A stretch of 64,000 nucleotides of DNA from Brevundimonas subvibrioides. Its GTDB lineage: Bacteria > Pseudomonadota > Alphaproteobacteria > Caulobacterales > Caulobacteraceae. Under the pieces are notes generated by a model, which was not told where the DNA came from, did no database searches, and saw only the letters and a list, made by a program, of their open reading frames with translations. The translations under genes were made by a program, and so were the position numbers. The DNA is taken from assembly GCF_027271155.1 (NCBI RefSeq), contig NZ_CP114542.1, positions 2,837,001 to 2,901,000 of the forward strand. The letters are read 5' to 3'. Positions 35,365 through 44,257 of this stretch are shown here, one piece after another (the stretch's first letter is position 1; each line of letters begins with the position of its first letter).

Positions 35365-38300
35365 ATGAACATCTCCCGCTTCTTCATCGACCGGCCGATC
35401 TTCGCGGCCGTGCTGTCGGTCTTCGTCACCCTGGTCGGCATCTTCGCCTATCCGCTGCTGCCGCTGGCGCAGTATCCGGAGATCGCGCCGCCCACGATCA
35501 CCATCAACACCGCCTATGCCGGGGCCTCCGCCGAGACCGTGGCCGAGACGGTGGCCGCGCCGATCGAGCAGGAGGTCAACGGCGTCGAGGGGATGCTGTA
35601 TCTGTCCTCTTCCTCGACTTCGGACGGCACGGTCGCCATTACCGTGACCTTCCAGCCGGGAACCGATCTGGATAACGCCCAGGTGCTGGTCCAGAACCGC
35701 GTCGCCCTGGCCGAACCCCGCCTGCCCGAAGCCGTCCGCCAGGTCGGGGTCATCGTGAACAAGCAGGAATCCGGCTTCCTGATGATCCTGGGCCTGACCT
35801 CGGCCGACGGCAGCCTGAACAACGACTATATCGGCAACTATGCCAATTCGACGCTGCGCGACCGCCTGCTGCGGATCGAGGGCGTGGGCAATGTCACCGT
35901 CTTCGGCGGCGGCAACTATTCGATGCGGGTCTGGATCGATCCGGCCAAGGCCGCCGCACGCGGGCTGAACGCCTCGGACATCACCACGGCCCTGCGTGGC
36001 CAGAACATCCAGGCCGCCGCCGGTTCGATCGGCCAGCCGCCCTTCGCCACCAACGCCGCCGCCTTCCAGCAGCCGATCCAGGTCGAGGGCCGCCTGTCGA
36101 GCCCCGAGGCGTTCGCCGACATCGCGGTCAAGACCGATGCCGAGGGCCGCGTGACCCGCATCCGCGACATCGCGCGGGTCGAGCTGGGTGCCCAGGACTA
36201 CGGCATCCAGGGCTATTTCGACGGCGTGCGCGGCGTGGGCATCGCCGTTGTCCAGCAGCCGGGGGCCAACGCCCTGGGCACCGCCGACCGCGTCCTGGCC
36301 GAAGTCGAAAAGCTGAAGACCGAGGCCCCCGCCGGTCTCGATATCGGCGTCCCCTACAACCCGACGGAATTCGTCGCCGCCTCGGTCGAGTCGGTGCAGC
36401 ACACCCTGATCGAGGCGGTCATTCTGGTCGTCCTGGTCGTGCTGATCTTCCTGCAGTCGTGGCGCGCCGCGATCATCCCGATCGTGGCCATCCCGATCGC
36501 GCTCGTCGCCACTTTCGCGGTGCAGCTGGCGCTCGGCTATTCGATCAACTCCCTGTCCCTGCTCGCGCTCGTGCTGGCAGTGGGGATCGTGGTCGATGAC
36601 GCCATCGTGGTGGTCGAGAACGTCGAGCGATATGTCCGCGAGGGCCTGTCGCCCAGAGACGCCGCCTACAAGTCCATGCAGGAGGTGTCGGGGGCCCTGA
36701 TCGCCATCGGCCTGGTGCTGGTCTCGGTGTTCGTCCCGACCATGTTCGTGCCCGGCATCCCGGGCATCTTCTATCGCCAGTTCGCCGTGACGATCGCAGC
36801 CGCTTCGGTGACGTCGCTGTTCGTGTCGCTGACCCTGTCACCCGCCATGGCCGCCCTGCTTCTGAAGCCGCACAAGGCCCATGACGAAGACGCTGCCCGG
36901 CCGCGCACGGTCCTTGGAAGGGCGCGCTACTATGCCGGCTGGGGCGGTCGCAAGTTCAACGCGGGCTTCGACTGGCTGTCCGACCGCTATGGCCGCGTCA
37001 CCGGCCGTCTGGTCCGCACCGTGGCCGTGATGCTGGTCCTCTATGCCGGTCTTCTGGGCCTGACGACCTGGCGCCTGATCGACACGCCTTCCGGCTTCAT
37101 CCCGGACCAGGACCAGGGCTATCTGATCGGCGTCGTCCAGCTTCCTGCCGGGTCATCGCTGGAGCGGACCAATCAGGTCATGGACAAGGCCCGCAAGATC
37201 ATCGAGGGCACCGAAGGCGTCGACGGCACCGTGGCCTTCGCCGGTCTGGACGGCACCAGCTTCTCGTTCGGATCCAATGCCGCGACCATCTTCGTGCGTC
37301 TGAATGACTACAGCGACCGCACGACGCGCGAGACCACGGCCACGGCCCTGGCCAGTGCCATCACCGGGGCGGCGTCGAGTATCCAGAACGCCAATATCTT
37401 CGTCATCGCGCCCCCGGCGGTCCAGGGCCTGGGAACCGGCAACGGCTTCTCAATGATGATCCAGGACACCTCCGCCGCGGGCTACGGCGCGCTGGAGGGG
37501 GCGACCTATGCCATGATGGGCGCGGCGGCCCAGGCCCCGACCGAAGTCACCCAGGTCTTCTCGACCTACAACACCGGCTCGCCCCGCATCGAGGCCGACG
37601 TCGACCGCGACCGGGCCCTGATGATGGGGGTCCAGCCGTCGGCCGTGTTCGAGACCATGGGCATCTATCTGGGCTCGTCCTACGTCAACGACTTCAACAT
37701 GCTGGGGCGCACCTTCCGCGTCACGGCCCAGGCCGAACCCGCCTATCGCGACGACATGGCCGATATCGGCAATCTGAAGGTCCGCTCGTCGTCGGGGGCC
37801 ATGGTGCCGCTGGGGTCGGTGGCCACCCTGCGGGAAAGCTCCGGCCCCTCACGCATCGTCCGCTACAACCTGTTCCCGGCCGCCGAGCTGCAGGGCCAGG
37901 GCGCGCCCGGCGTCTCGTCCGGCTCGGCGCTGACGATCATGGAAACCATGGCGGCCCAGGCCCTGCCGCCCGGCTTCTCCTACGAATGGACCGGCCTGGC
38001 TTATCAGGAGAAACAGGCCGCGGGCGGTGCGACGATCATCTTCGTGGTCGCGGTGCTGCTGGTCTTCCTGGTGCTGGCGGCCCAGTACGAGGCCTTTACC
38101 CTGCCGCTCGCGGTCATCCTGATCGTGCCCATGTGTCTTCTGGCCGCGATGCTGGGGGTCAATGCGCTGGGGCTGGACAACAACATCCTGGTCCAGGTCG
38201 GGCTGGTGGTGCTGATCGCGCTGGCGGCCAAGAACGCCATCCTGATCGTGGAGTTCGCCAAGCAGCAGGAAGAGCACGGCATGAACAGCCGGGACGCCGC

Positions 38301-38622
38301 CGTCGCGGCCGCACGCATCCGTCTGCGACCCATCCTGATGACGTCCTTTGCCTTCATCCTCGGCGTCCTGCCGCTGGTGCTGGCGGATGGGGCGGGCGCG
38401 GAGATGCGACGCTCGCTGGGTGCCGCCGTCTTCTTCGGCATGATCGGTGTGACGGTCTTCGGCCTGCTGTTCACGCCGGTCTTCTATGTGATCTGCCGGG
38501 GCCTCGCCGCGCGCATTCCGCATGAACCGTCCAGGACCGACCGGCACGGCCGGGACCACCCCCCTGTCGCCGACCCGTCCGGGCCGGTGCCCCATGCCCC
38601 CCGCACGGGAGACGCCACATGA
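35365..38622 (+). CDS. RND multidrug efflux permease, AcrB/MexB (HAE1) type
   Basis: The 1085-residue inner-membrane drug/H+ antiporter has twelve predicted helices and two large periplasmic loops. MNISRFFIDRPIFAAVLSV is the standard N-terminus; the proton-relay aspartate pair is in GIVVDDAIVVVENVE and GFIPDQDQGYLIG is also typical. The C-terminal tail after the last helix is longer than usual and charged. It overlaps the outer-membrane factor gene by four bases (ATGA). Confidence 0.96.
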   Translation: MNISRFFIDRPIFAAVLSVFVTLVGIFAYPLLPLAQYPEIAPPTITINTAYAGASAETVAETVAAPIEQEVNGVEGMLYLSSSSTSDGTVAITVTFQPGTDLDNAQVLVQNRVALAEPRLPEAVRQVGVIVNKQESGFLMILGLTSADGSLNNDYIGNYANSTLRDRLLRIEGVGNVTVFGGGNYSMRVWIDPAKAAARGLNASDITTALRGQNIQAAAGSIGQPPFATNAAAFQQPIQVEGRLSSPEAFADIAVKTDAEGRVTRIRDIARVELGAQDYGIQGYFDGVRGVGIAVVQQPGANALGTADRVLAEVEKLKTEAPAGLDIGVPYNPTEFVAASVESVQHTLIEAVILVVLVVLIFLQSWRAAIIPIVAIPIALVATFAVQLALGYSINSLSLLALVLAVGIVVDDAIVVVENVERYVREGLSPRDAAYKSMQEVSGALIAIGLVLVSVFVPTMFVPGIPGIFYRQFAVTIAAASVTSLFVSLTLSPAMAALLLKPHKAHDEDAARPRTVLGRARYYAGWGGRKFNAGFDWLSDRYGRVTGRLVRTVAVMLVLYAGLLGLTTWRLIDTPSGFIPDQDQGYLIGVVQLPAGSSLERTNQVMDKARKIIEGTEGVDGTVAFAGLDGTSFSFGSNAATIFVRLNDYSDRTTRETTATALASAITGAASSIQNANIFVIAPPAVQGLGTGNGFSMMIQDTSAAGYGALEGATYAMMGAAAQAPTEVTQVFSTYNTGSPRIEADVDRDRALMMGVQPSAVFETMGIYLGSSYVNDFNMLGRTFRVTAQAEPAYRDDMADIGNLKVRSSSGAMVPLGSVATLRESSGPSRIVRYNLFPAAELQGQGAPGVSSGSALTIMETMAAQALPPGFSYEWTGLAYQEKQAAGGATIIFVVAVLLVFLVLAAQYEAFTLPLAVILIVPMCLLAAMLGVNALGLDNNILVQVGLVVLIALAAKNAILIVEFAKQQEEHGMNSRDAAVAAARIRLRPILMTSFAFILGVLPLVLADGAGAEMRRSLGAAVFFGMIGVTVFGLLFTPVFYVICRGLAARIPHEPSRTDRHGRDHPPVADPSGPVPHAPRTGDAT

Positions 38623-40067
38623 TCTCGACCCGCCTTTCACCTCTCCTGGCCGCCTGCACGGCCTCCGCCCTGGTGGCGGCGTGCGCGGTCGGGCCGAAGG
38701 CGCCCGACGCCCCCCTCCCCCCTCTGGCGTCGGGGGCCTTCGTGAGTTCGCCGCTCGGGACGGCCAACGGCGCGACCACCTCGGCAGAGGCCCGGAACGA
38801 CTGGTGGCGGCTCTATGCCGACCCCACGCTGGACGGGCTGATCGAACAGGCCTTCGCCCGGAACAACCAGCTGGAAGCGGCCGTCGCCAACCTGCGTGCC
38901 GTCCGCGCCAGCCTGTCGGAAGCCCGCGCGGATCGCCTGCCCACGACCAGCACCTCTGCGTCGGTGACGCGCAGCCAGTCGTCGACCGCGACGGTGCAGG
39001 GCCTGCCCGCCGGTCAGGATGCACCCGAGATCGACCTCCATGACATCGGGCTGGATGCCTCCTACGAGATCGACCTGTTCGGCCGCGTCGCCTCCACGAT
39101 CCGCGCCGCCCGTGCCGACGCCGATGCCCAGGCGGCGGCGCTGGACATCATCCGCGTCTCGGTCGCCGCCGAAACGACCCGTGCCTATGCCGACGCCTGT
39201 TCCGCCAATGCCCAGATCGCGGTCGCCGAACGGACGCTCGGCCTGCAGCAAAACACCGCCGACCTGACCCGGCGCCTGCTGGAAGGCGGTGCCGGAACGG
39301 CCCTCGACACGTCCCGCGCCCAGGCCCAGCTGGCCTCCACCCGCGCCCGGTTGCCCAGCCTGCGAGCCCAACGCGACGGGGCGATTTTCCGCCTCGCCAC
39401 CCTGACCGGCGTCACGCCTGCGGAGGCCAGCACGGCTGCGCGGACCTGCCGGCGTCCGCCCCAGCTGACCCGGCCCATCCCGGTCGGTGACGGCAGCGCC
39501 CTGCTGGCTCGCCGCCCGGACATCCGCCAGGCCGAGCGCAACCTCGCCGCCGCTGCTGCGCGCGTGAACGTGGCCACCGCCTCGCTGTTTCCGACCATCT
39601 CGCTGGGCGGTTCGATCGGATCGACGGCGCTGGACGCCTCGGACCTCAGCGACGACCGCTCCTACCGGTTCTCGTTCGGGCCGCTGATCCGCTGGAGTTT
39701 CCCCAATGTGCTGACCGCCCGCGCACGCATCGAAGCGGCGGACGCCCGCACCGAAGCGGCCCTGGCCACCTTCGACCAGGCGGTGCTGTCGGCGCTTGAA
39801 GAGACCGAGACGGCCCTGACCAACTATGCCAACGAACTGGACCGGCGCGCCGCCCTGACCGAGGCACGCGATCAGGCCGCCAATGCGTCACGGCTGGCCC
39901 GCCTTCGCTTCGATGCCGGGGCCGACAGCCTGTTCACCGTGCTGGACGCCCAGCGCACCGAGGCCGAGGCCGACGCCGCCCTGGCCCAGTCGGACGCCCT
40001 GGTGACCACCTACCAGATCGCCCTGTTCAAGGCGCTGGCCGGGGGGTGGAGCCAGGACGCGGGCTGA
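38619..40067 (+). CDS. RND outer-membrane factor, NodT/TolC type lipoprotein
   Basis: The 482-residue outer-membrane channel lipoprotein has lipobox LVAAC near residue 22. Tandem OEP domains contain NDWWRLYADPTLDGLIEQA, SYEIDLFGRV and RRPDIRQAERNLAAA, all NodT-family hallmarks. With the preceding two genes it completes a tripartite pump in one operon. It converges on mscL. Confidence 0.94.
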   Translation: MISTRLSPLLAACTASALVAACAVGPKAPDAPLPPLASGAFVSSPLGTANGATTSAEARNDWWRLYADPTLDGLIEQAFARNNQLEAAVANLRAVRASLSEARADRLPTTSTSASVTRSQSSTATVQGLPAGQDAPEIDLHDIGLDASYEIDLFGRVASTIRAARADADAQAAALDIIRVSVAAETTRAYADACSANAQIAVAERTLGLQQNTADLTRRLLEGGAGTALDTSRAQAQLASTRARLPSLRAQRDGAIFRLATLTGVTPAEASTAARTCRRPPQLTRPIPVGDGSALLARRPDIRQAERNLAAAAARVNVATASLFPTISLGGSIGSTALDASDLSDDRSYRFSFGPLIRWSFPNVLTARARIEAADARTEAALATFDQAVLSALEETETALTNYANELDRRAALTEARDQAANASRLARLRFDAGADSLFTVLDAQRTEAEADAALAQSDALVTTYQIALFKALAGGWSQDAG

Positions 40068-40099
40068 CGACGGACGACGCCGCGCCACCTGACCGCGTT

Positions 40100-40519
40100 T
40101 CAGAGCCGCGGCCGGGATTTCAGTTCATCGCGGATTTCGGCCAGCAGAACCTCTGAGGCCGAAGGTGTTGGCGGTGCCGAAGGGGCCACAGCCTCGGCGC
40201 GTTTCAGCTTGTTGATCGCCTTCACCATCAGGAAGATCACGAAGGCGACGATCAGAAACTGGATCACGGTATTCAGGAACGCGCCGTACTGGATGGCCAC
40301 TTCCTCGATCTCTTCGGTGGCGAGATTCTCGGGGCGAAGCACCCACTGAAGGTGGGAAAAATCGACGCCGCCCAGCAGCAGGCCGATCGGCGGCATGACC
40401 ACCTGTTCGACCAGGCTGGTGACGATCTTTCCGAACGAGGCACCGATGATGACGCCAACGGCGAGGTCGACGACATTGCCGCGCGCGATGAATTCCTTGA
40501 ATTCGGAAATCAGACCCAT
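40100..40519 (-). CDS. mscL: Large-conductance mechanosensitive channel
   Basis: The 139-residue protein opens as a pressure-release valve on hypo-osmotic shock. [20 protein letters not shown] and [16 protein letters not shown] form the N-terminal helix and gate, followed by a second helix and a charged C-terminal bundle. It follows ihfB by 17 bases on the same strand, so it may be the distal gene of the rpsA unit. Confidence 0.96.
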   Translation of the reverse strand: MGLISEFKEFIARGNVVDLAVGVIIGASFGKIVTSLVEQVVMPPIGLLLGGVDFSHLQWVLRPENLATEEIEEVAIQYGAFLNTVIQFLIVAFVIFLMVKAINKLKRAEAVAPSAPPTPSASEVLLAEIRDELKSRPRL

Positions 40520-40536
40520 CGATATCGTCCCCGGAC

Positions 40537-40827
40537 TCAGGCGTCGCCGCTGGCGTTCAGCCGCTCGCGCAGCTCCTTGCCGCTCTTGAAGAAAGGCACC
40601 GCCTTGGCGGGGACGTCGACGGTTTCGCCGGTGCGCGGATTGCGCCCTGCGCGCGCCGGGCGGGACCGGACGGAAAAGGCTCCGAACCCGCGCAGTTCGA
40701 CGCGACCACCCGCGGCCATCGCCTCGGTCATGCGGCCGAGCACGACGTTTACGACGCGCTCAACCTCGGCGTGTGTGAGATGCGTATTCTCAGCCGCCAG
40801 CTTCTCGATCAGCTCAGACTTGATCAT
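40537..40827 (-). CDS. ihfB: Integration host factor subunit beta
   Basis: The 96-residue DNA-bending protein dimerises with Ihf[24 protein letters not shown] gives the N-terminal helices; [26 protein letters not shown] holds the beta-arm and the proline-tipped ribbon. The position directly after rpsA is the conserved arrangement for ihfB and separates it from hup. The ATG at 40827 gives the exact family length. Confidence 0.95.
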   Translation of the reverse strand: MIKSELIEKLAAENTHLTHAEVERVVNVVLGRMTEAMAAGGRVELRGFGAFSVRSRPARAGRNPRTGETVDVPAKAVPFFKSGKELRERLNASGDA

Positions 40828-41000
40828 GTACAGGCCCCCGCCCTTTCCCGCTCTGGAGCGCAATTACGGGTGCAACTTCAATCCGGTTGCGAACGCATCC
40901 TAGCCTTCGCGCGCGGGGCGAAAAAGGGGGTTTGATCAGTTTCCGTCAGGGAATGAGGGTTAAATGTCGCTATCCCGTGCACGGAGTGACTTCCCGGACG

Positions 41001-41031
41001 AAAAAGGGCGGCTGGATCGCTCCGGCCGCCC
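41001..41031 (-). terminator. Intrinsic terminator after rpsA
   Basis: On the - strand GGGCGGC, a 12-base loop, GCCGCCC, then five T. It is 90 bases beyond the rpsA stop and about 175 bases before ihfB, so ihfB probably has its own promoter between 40828 and 41000. I see no gene in 40828-41120. Confidence 0.8.
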
Positions 41032-41120
41032 TCGTCGTCAGTCACAGGATCGTGGCCCTGATCGGTGCGCGGTCTCGAGTCCCGAGATGCCGCGCATCGA
41101 CCGTCAGCCTGTCAGACCTC

Positions 41121-42824
41121 TCAGTCCTGCTTGGCTTTCTCGCGCAGGGCCGCGCCGAGGATATCGCCCAGCGAGGCACCCGAATCCGAGGATCCGAACT
41201 GTTCGATGGCTTCCTTCTCGTCGGCCATTTCCAGGGCCTTGATCGAGACGGAGATGCGACGGGTGGCCTTGTCGATGCTCGTGATCTGGGCATCGACGCG
41301 GTCGCCGACGGCGAAACGCTCGGGGCGCTGCTCGTTCTTGTCGCGGCTGATGTCCGACTTGCGCACGAAGGACGTGACCGGCGCATCGTCTTCGCCGAAC
41401 TTGACCTCGATGCCGCCCGACTCGATGGACGTCACGGTCACGGTGACGGTCTGGCCCTTCTTGTAGGTGTCGCCGTCGCCGACGGGATCGCCGCCCAGCT
41501 GCTTGATGCCGAGCGAGACGCGTTCCTTCTCGACGTCGACGTCGAGCACCTTGGCCTTGACCATCTCGCCCTTGCGGTAGCGCTGGATGGCTTCCTCACC
41601 CGAGACCGACCAGTCGAGATCGGACAGGTGCACCATGCCGTCGATGTCGTTGTCCAGACCGATGAACAGGCCGAACTCGGTGGCGTTCTTGACCTCGCCC
41701 TCCACGGTCGAACCGATCGGGTGCTGGGCCACGAAGGCATCCCACGGATTGTCCTGGGCCTGCTTGAGGCCGAGGCTGATGCGGCGCTTGGAGGCGTCGA
41801 CATCCAGGACCACGACGTCGACTTCCTGCGAGGTCGAGACGATCTTGCCGGGGTGGACGTTCTTCTTGGTCCAGGACATTTCCGAAACGTGGACCAGGCC
41901 CTCGACGCCGGCTTCCAGCTCCACGAAGGCGCCGTAGTCGGTGATGTTGGTGATGCGGCCCGTGTATTTCGCGCCCGGCGGATATTTGGCTTCGACGCCG
42001 TCCCACGGATCGGACTGCAGCTGCTTCATGCCCAGCGAGATGCGCTGGGTGTCCGGGTTGATCTTGACGATCTGCACCTGGACGGTGTCGCCGACGGCGA
42101 GCACCTGCGACGGATGGGAGACGCGCTTCCACGACATGTCGGTGACGTGCAGCAGGCCGTCGATGCCGCCCAGGTCCACGAACGCGCCATAGTCGGTGAT
42201 ATTCTTGACGACGCCGTCGCGGACTTCACCTTCCTGCAGCTGGCCGACCAGCTCGGTGCGCTGTTCGGCGCGGGCCTCTTCCAGAATCGCACGACGCGAG
42301 ACGACGATGTTGCCGCGCGGCCGGTCCATCTTGAGGATCTGGAACGGCTGCTCCTTGCCCATCAGCGGGCCGACGTCGCGCACGGGGCGGATGTCGACCT
42401 GGCTGCCGGGCAGGAAGGCCGAAGCGCCACCCAGGTCGACGGTGAAGCCGCCCTTGACGCGGCCGACGATGGCACCGTTGACCGGCACACCTTCAGCGAA
42501 GACGACTTCCAGACGGGTCCAGGCTTCTTCGCGACGGGCCTTGTCGCGGCTGATGACGGCCTCACCCAGGGCGTTCTCGACGCGCTCCAGATAGACTTCG
42601 ACATTGTCGCCGACCTTGGGGACCACGGACCCTTCGCCGATGGCGAACTCGCGGATCGAGATGCGGCCTTCGGTCTTCAGACCGACGTCGATGATCAGGA
42701 TGTCCTTTTCGATGCCGACGACGCGGCCGTGAACGACCTGGCCTTCGCCGAGATCACGGCCTTGCAGTTGTTCGTCGAGCAGCGCCGAGAAGTCGTCGCG
42801 CGTGGGATTGAGGGTATCAGACAT
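41121..42824 (-). CDS. rpsA: 30S ribosomal protein S1
   Basis: The 567-residue protein has six S1 RNA-binding repeats, clear as recurring units such as YGAFVDLGGIDGLLHVTDMSW and YGAFVELEAGVEGLVHVSEMSW. It recruits mRNAs with structured or weak leaders to the ribosome. It lies 157 bases after cmk; that gap probably carries its own promoter. It is part of the conserved aroA-cmk-rpsA-ihfB order. Confidence 0.98.
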   Translation of the reverse strand: MSDTLNPTRDDFSALLDEQLQGRDLGEGQVVHGRVVGIEKDILIIDVGLKTEGRISIREFAIGEGSVVPKVGDNVEVYLERVENALGEAVISRDKARREEAWTRLEVVFAEGVPVNGAIVGRVKGGFTVDLGGASAFLPGSQVDIRPVRDVGPLMGKEQPFQILKMDRPRGNIVVSRRAILEEARAEQRTELVGQLQEGEVRDGVVKNITDYGAFVDLGGIDGLLHVTDMSWKRVSHPSQVLAVGDTVQVQIVKINPDTQRISLGMKQLQSDPWDGVEAKYPPGAKYTGRITNITDYGAFVELEAGVEGLVHVSEMSWTKKNVHPGKIVSTSQEVDVVVLDVDASKRRISLGLKQAQDNPWDAFVAQHPIGSTVEGEVKNATEFGLFIGLDNDIDGMVHLSDLDWSVSGEEAIQRYRKGEMVKAKVLDVDVEKERVSLGIKQLGGDPVGDGDTYKKGQTVTVTVTSIESGGIEVKFGEDDAPVTSFVRKSDISRDKNEQRPERFAVGDRVDAQITSIDKATRRISVSIKALEMADEKEAIEQFGSSDSGASLGDILGAALREKAKQD

Positions 42825-42981
42825 GAAGCGGATGCGTTTCCGATGGGGCTATGGCGCACGACCGGACGGCCCTGCGCGAGGTGATGTTGAGGATGTCAGT
42901 CAGGTCGTCGAAAGCGAGGCGATCGGTGCCAGAACGCCCGCGGAGATCGAGGGTGGGTGCGTTGGATTTGCGATCCCGACC

Positions 42982-43632
42982 CTAAAGGCCGTGTCTCGCG
43001 CGCGCCGCCTCGACGATACGGCGGGCCGCATCGAAGGCGCTCTCTATATCCATATCGGTCGTGTCCAGCAAGACGGCGTCGTCGGCCTGGACCATGGGTG
43101 CCGCGCCTCGACCGGCGTCGCGCTCGTCGCGGCGCTGGATATCGGCCAGCATGGCCTCGAAGGTGATGGCGTCGCCGCGCCCGGACAGCTGCAGCCAGCG
43201 GCGATGCGCGCGGGTCTCCGGTGTCGCGGTGACGAACAGCTTGGCGGGCGCGTCCGGTGCGATGACCGTGCCGATGTCACGCCCGTCCAGCACCGCCCCG
43301 CCCGCCTGGCGCGCGAAGGCCTGCTGCAGGTCCAGAAGGGCGGCGCGGACGCCCGGATGCCCGGCCACGCGACTGGCGGCCTCGCCCGCCTCTCCCGTCG
43401 TCAGCGCGGGGTCCTCCGACAGGCGGGCGGCGTCGAGGGCCCGCGCTGCCGCCTCCGCCGCCCGGGCATCGCCGAGGTCCCCTCCGCCGGTCAGGACGTC
43501 CAGACCGACGGCGCGGTAAAGCAGGCCGGTGTCGAGGAAAGGCAGACCGTAGTGGGCGGCCAGACGCGAGGCGATCGTCCCCTTGCCCGAGGCGGCGGGG
43601 CCATCCACCGCAATGACGAAGGACGTAGTCAA
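42982..43632 (-). CDS. cmk: Cytidylate kinase, TTG start
   Basis: The 216-residue kinase phosphorylates CMP and dCMP. The P-loop GPAASGKGTIASRL and the substrate region GRDIGTVIAPDAPAKLFVTA are standard. The only start giving the full family N-terminus (TTSFVIAVDGPAASGKG) is TTG at 43632, which overlaps the antitoxin stop by four bases (TTGA). No Shine-Dalgarno is seen in the 15 bases upstream, so translation probably depends on coupling to the antitoxin gene. Confidence 0.93.
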   Translation of the reverse strand: MTTSFVIAVDGPAASGKGTIASRLAAHYGLPFLDTGLLYRAVGLDVLTGGGDLGDARAAEAAARALDAARLSEDPALTTGEAGEAASRVAGHPGVRAALLDLQQAFARQAGGAVLDGRDIGTVIAPDAPAKLFVTATPETRAHRRWLQLSGRGDAITFEAMLADIQRRDERDAGRGAAPMVQADDAVLLDTTDMDIESAFDAARRIVEAARARHGL

Positions 43633-43937
43633 GCGGCAGGCTTCATGCGTACAGGCGCGAGGCGCAGGCCCAGGGCCTGCATCACCTTGAAGATGGTGGC
43701 CAGTTCGGGACGACCCTCGGCGCTGAGCGCACGGTAAAGGGCTGTCCGGGATAGTTCGGCATCCTCTGCCATCTTCGTCATGCCCTTGGCGCGGGCGACC
43801 GTGCCGAGGGCTTTGGTGATGATTCCTGGATCGCCGTACTCGGCCGCCTCCTCGAACGAGGCGACCAGGTATTCCTCGATCGCTTCCGGGGCATTCAGAT
43901 ATCGCGCCGGATCGAACGGAATGGTATCAGGTGCCAT
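43629..43937 (-). CDS. Putative addiction-module antidote protein (Xre-type HTH)
   Basis: The 102-residue protein has an HTH (MTKMAEDAELSRTALYRALS, then ELATIFKVMQALGLRL) that resembles the TIGR02684 antidotes paired with RelE/HigB-like killers. The N-terminal half (YLNAPEAIEEYLVASFEEA) would bind the toxin. The ATG at 43937 has AGGGA eight bases upstream and overlaps the toxin's 3' end by 11 bases. It is expected to bind its own operator, but here it sits inside the aroA-cmk operon. Confidence 0.85.
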   Translation of the reverse strand: MAPDTIPFDPARYLNAPEAIEEYLVASFEEAAEYGDPGIITKALGTVARAKGMTKMAEDAELSRTALYRALSAEGRPELATIFKVMQALGLRLAPVRMKPAA

Positions 43938-44253
43938 CGCCATATTCCCTGGCCAGCACCTTGGCGGCCTCAATGTCCCTGCGCTGGCTGGACTTGTCGC
44001 CACCAGCCAGCATCAACACAATACGTCGTCCCCTCCGCGCGGCGTAGAGCCGGTAGCCGGGGCCATAATCGATACGCAGCTCCGTTACGCCCTCGCCGAC
44101 AGACCTGGCGTCGCCCCAATGACCACGCTCAAGTCTTTCAAGCCGTACCGTGATACGCGCGGCAGCGCGGTGATCACGGAGCCCTTGAAGCCATGCATCG
44201 AACGTCTCCGAGAACTCGAGCTCGAAGCCAGAACTGTCGTCTATGGGCGACAT
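43927..44253 (-). CDS. RelE/ParE-superfamily toxin of a type II TA system
   Basis: The 108-residue basic protein (ETFDAWLQGLRDHRAAARI, GVTELRIDYGPGYRLYAAR, VLMLAGGDKSSQRRDIEAA) matches the RelE-fold killer proteins of the TIGR02683/HigB-like group, usually ribosome-dependent mRNases. The ATG at 44253 begins four bases after the aroA stop with GGAG nine bases upstream, located in aroA's last codons; an in-frame codon at 44277 inside aroA is the alternative. The toxin precedes its antitoxin, as in HigBA-type modules. Confidence 0.85.
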   Translation of the reverse strand: MSPIDDSSGFELEFSETFDAWLQGLRDHRAAARITVRLERLERGHWGDARSVGEGVTELRIDYGPGYRLYAARRGRRIVLMLAGGDKSSQRRDIEAAKVLAREYGDGT

Positions 44254-44257
44254 TTCG

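Noticed and set aside
40887..42884. 665-codon frame opposite rpsA
   Set aside because: Shadow of the S1 repeats; the apparent repeats in this frame mirror the RNA-binding domains of rpsA.
43629..44253. Toxin-antitoxin pair brought by a recent mobile element
   Set aside because: No transposase, attachment site, flanking direct repeats or obvious base-composition shift is visible around the pair.
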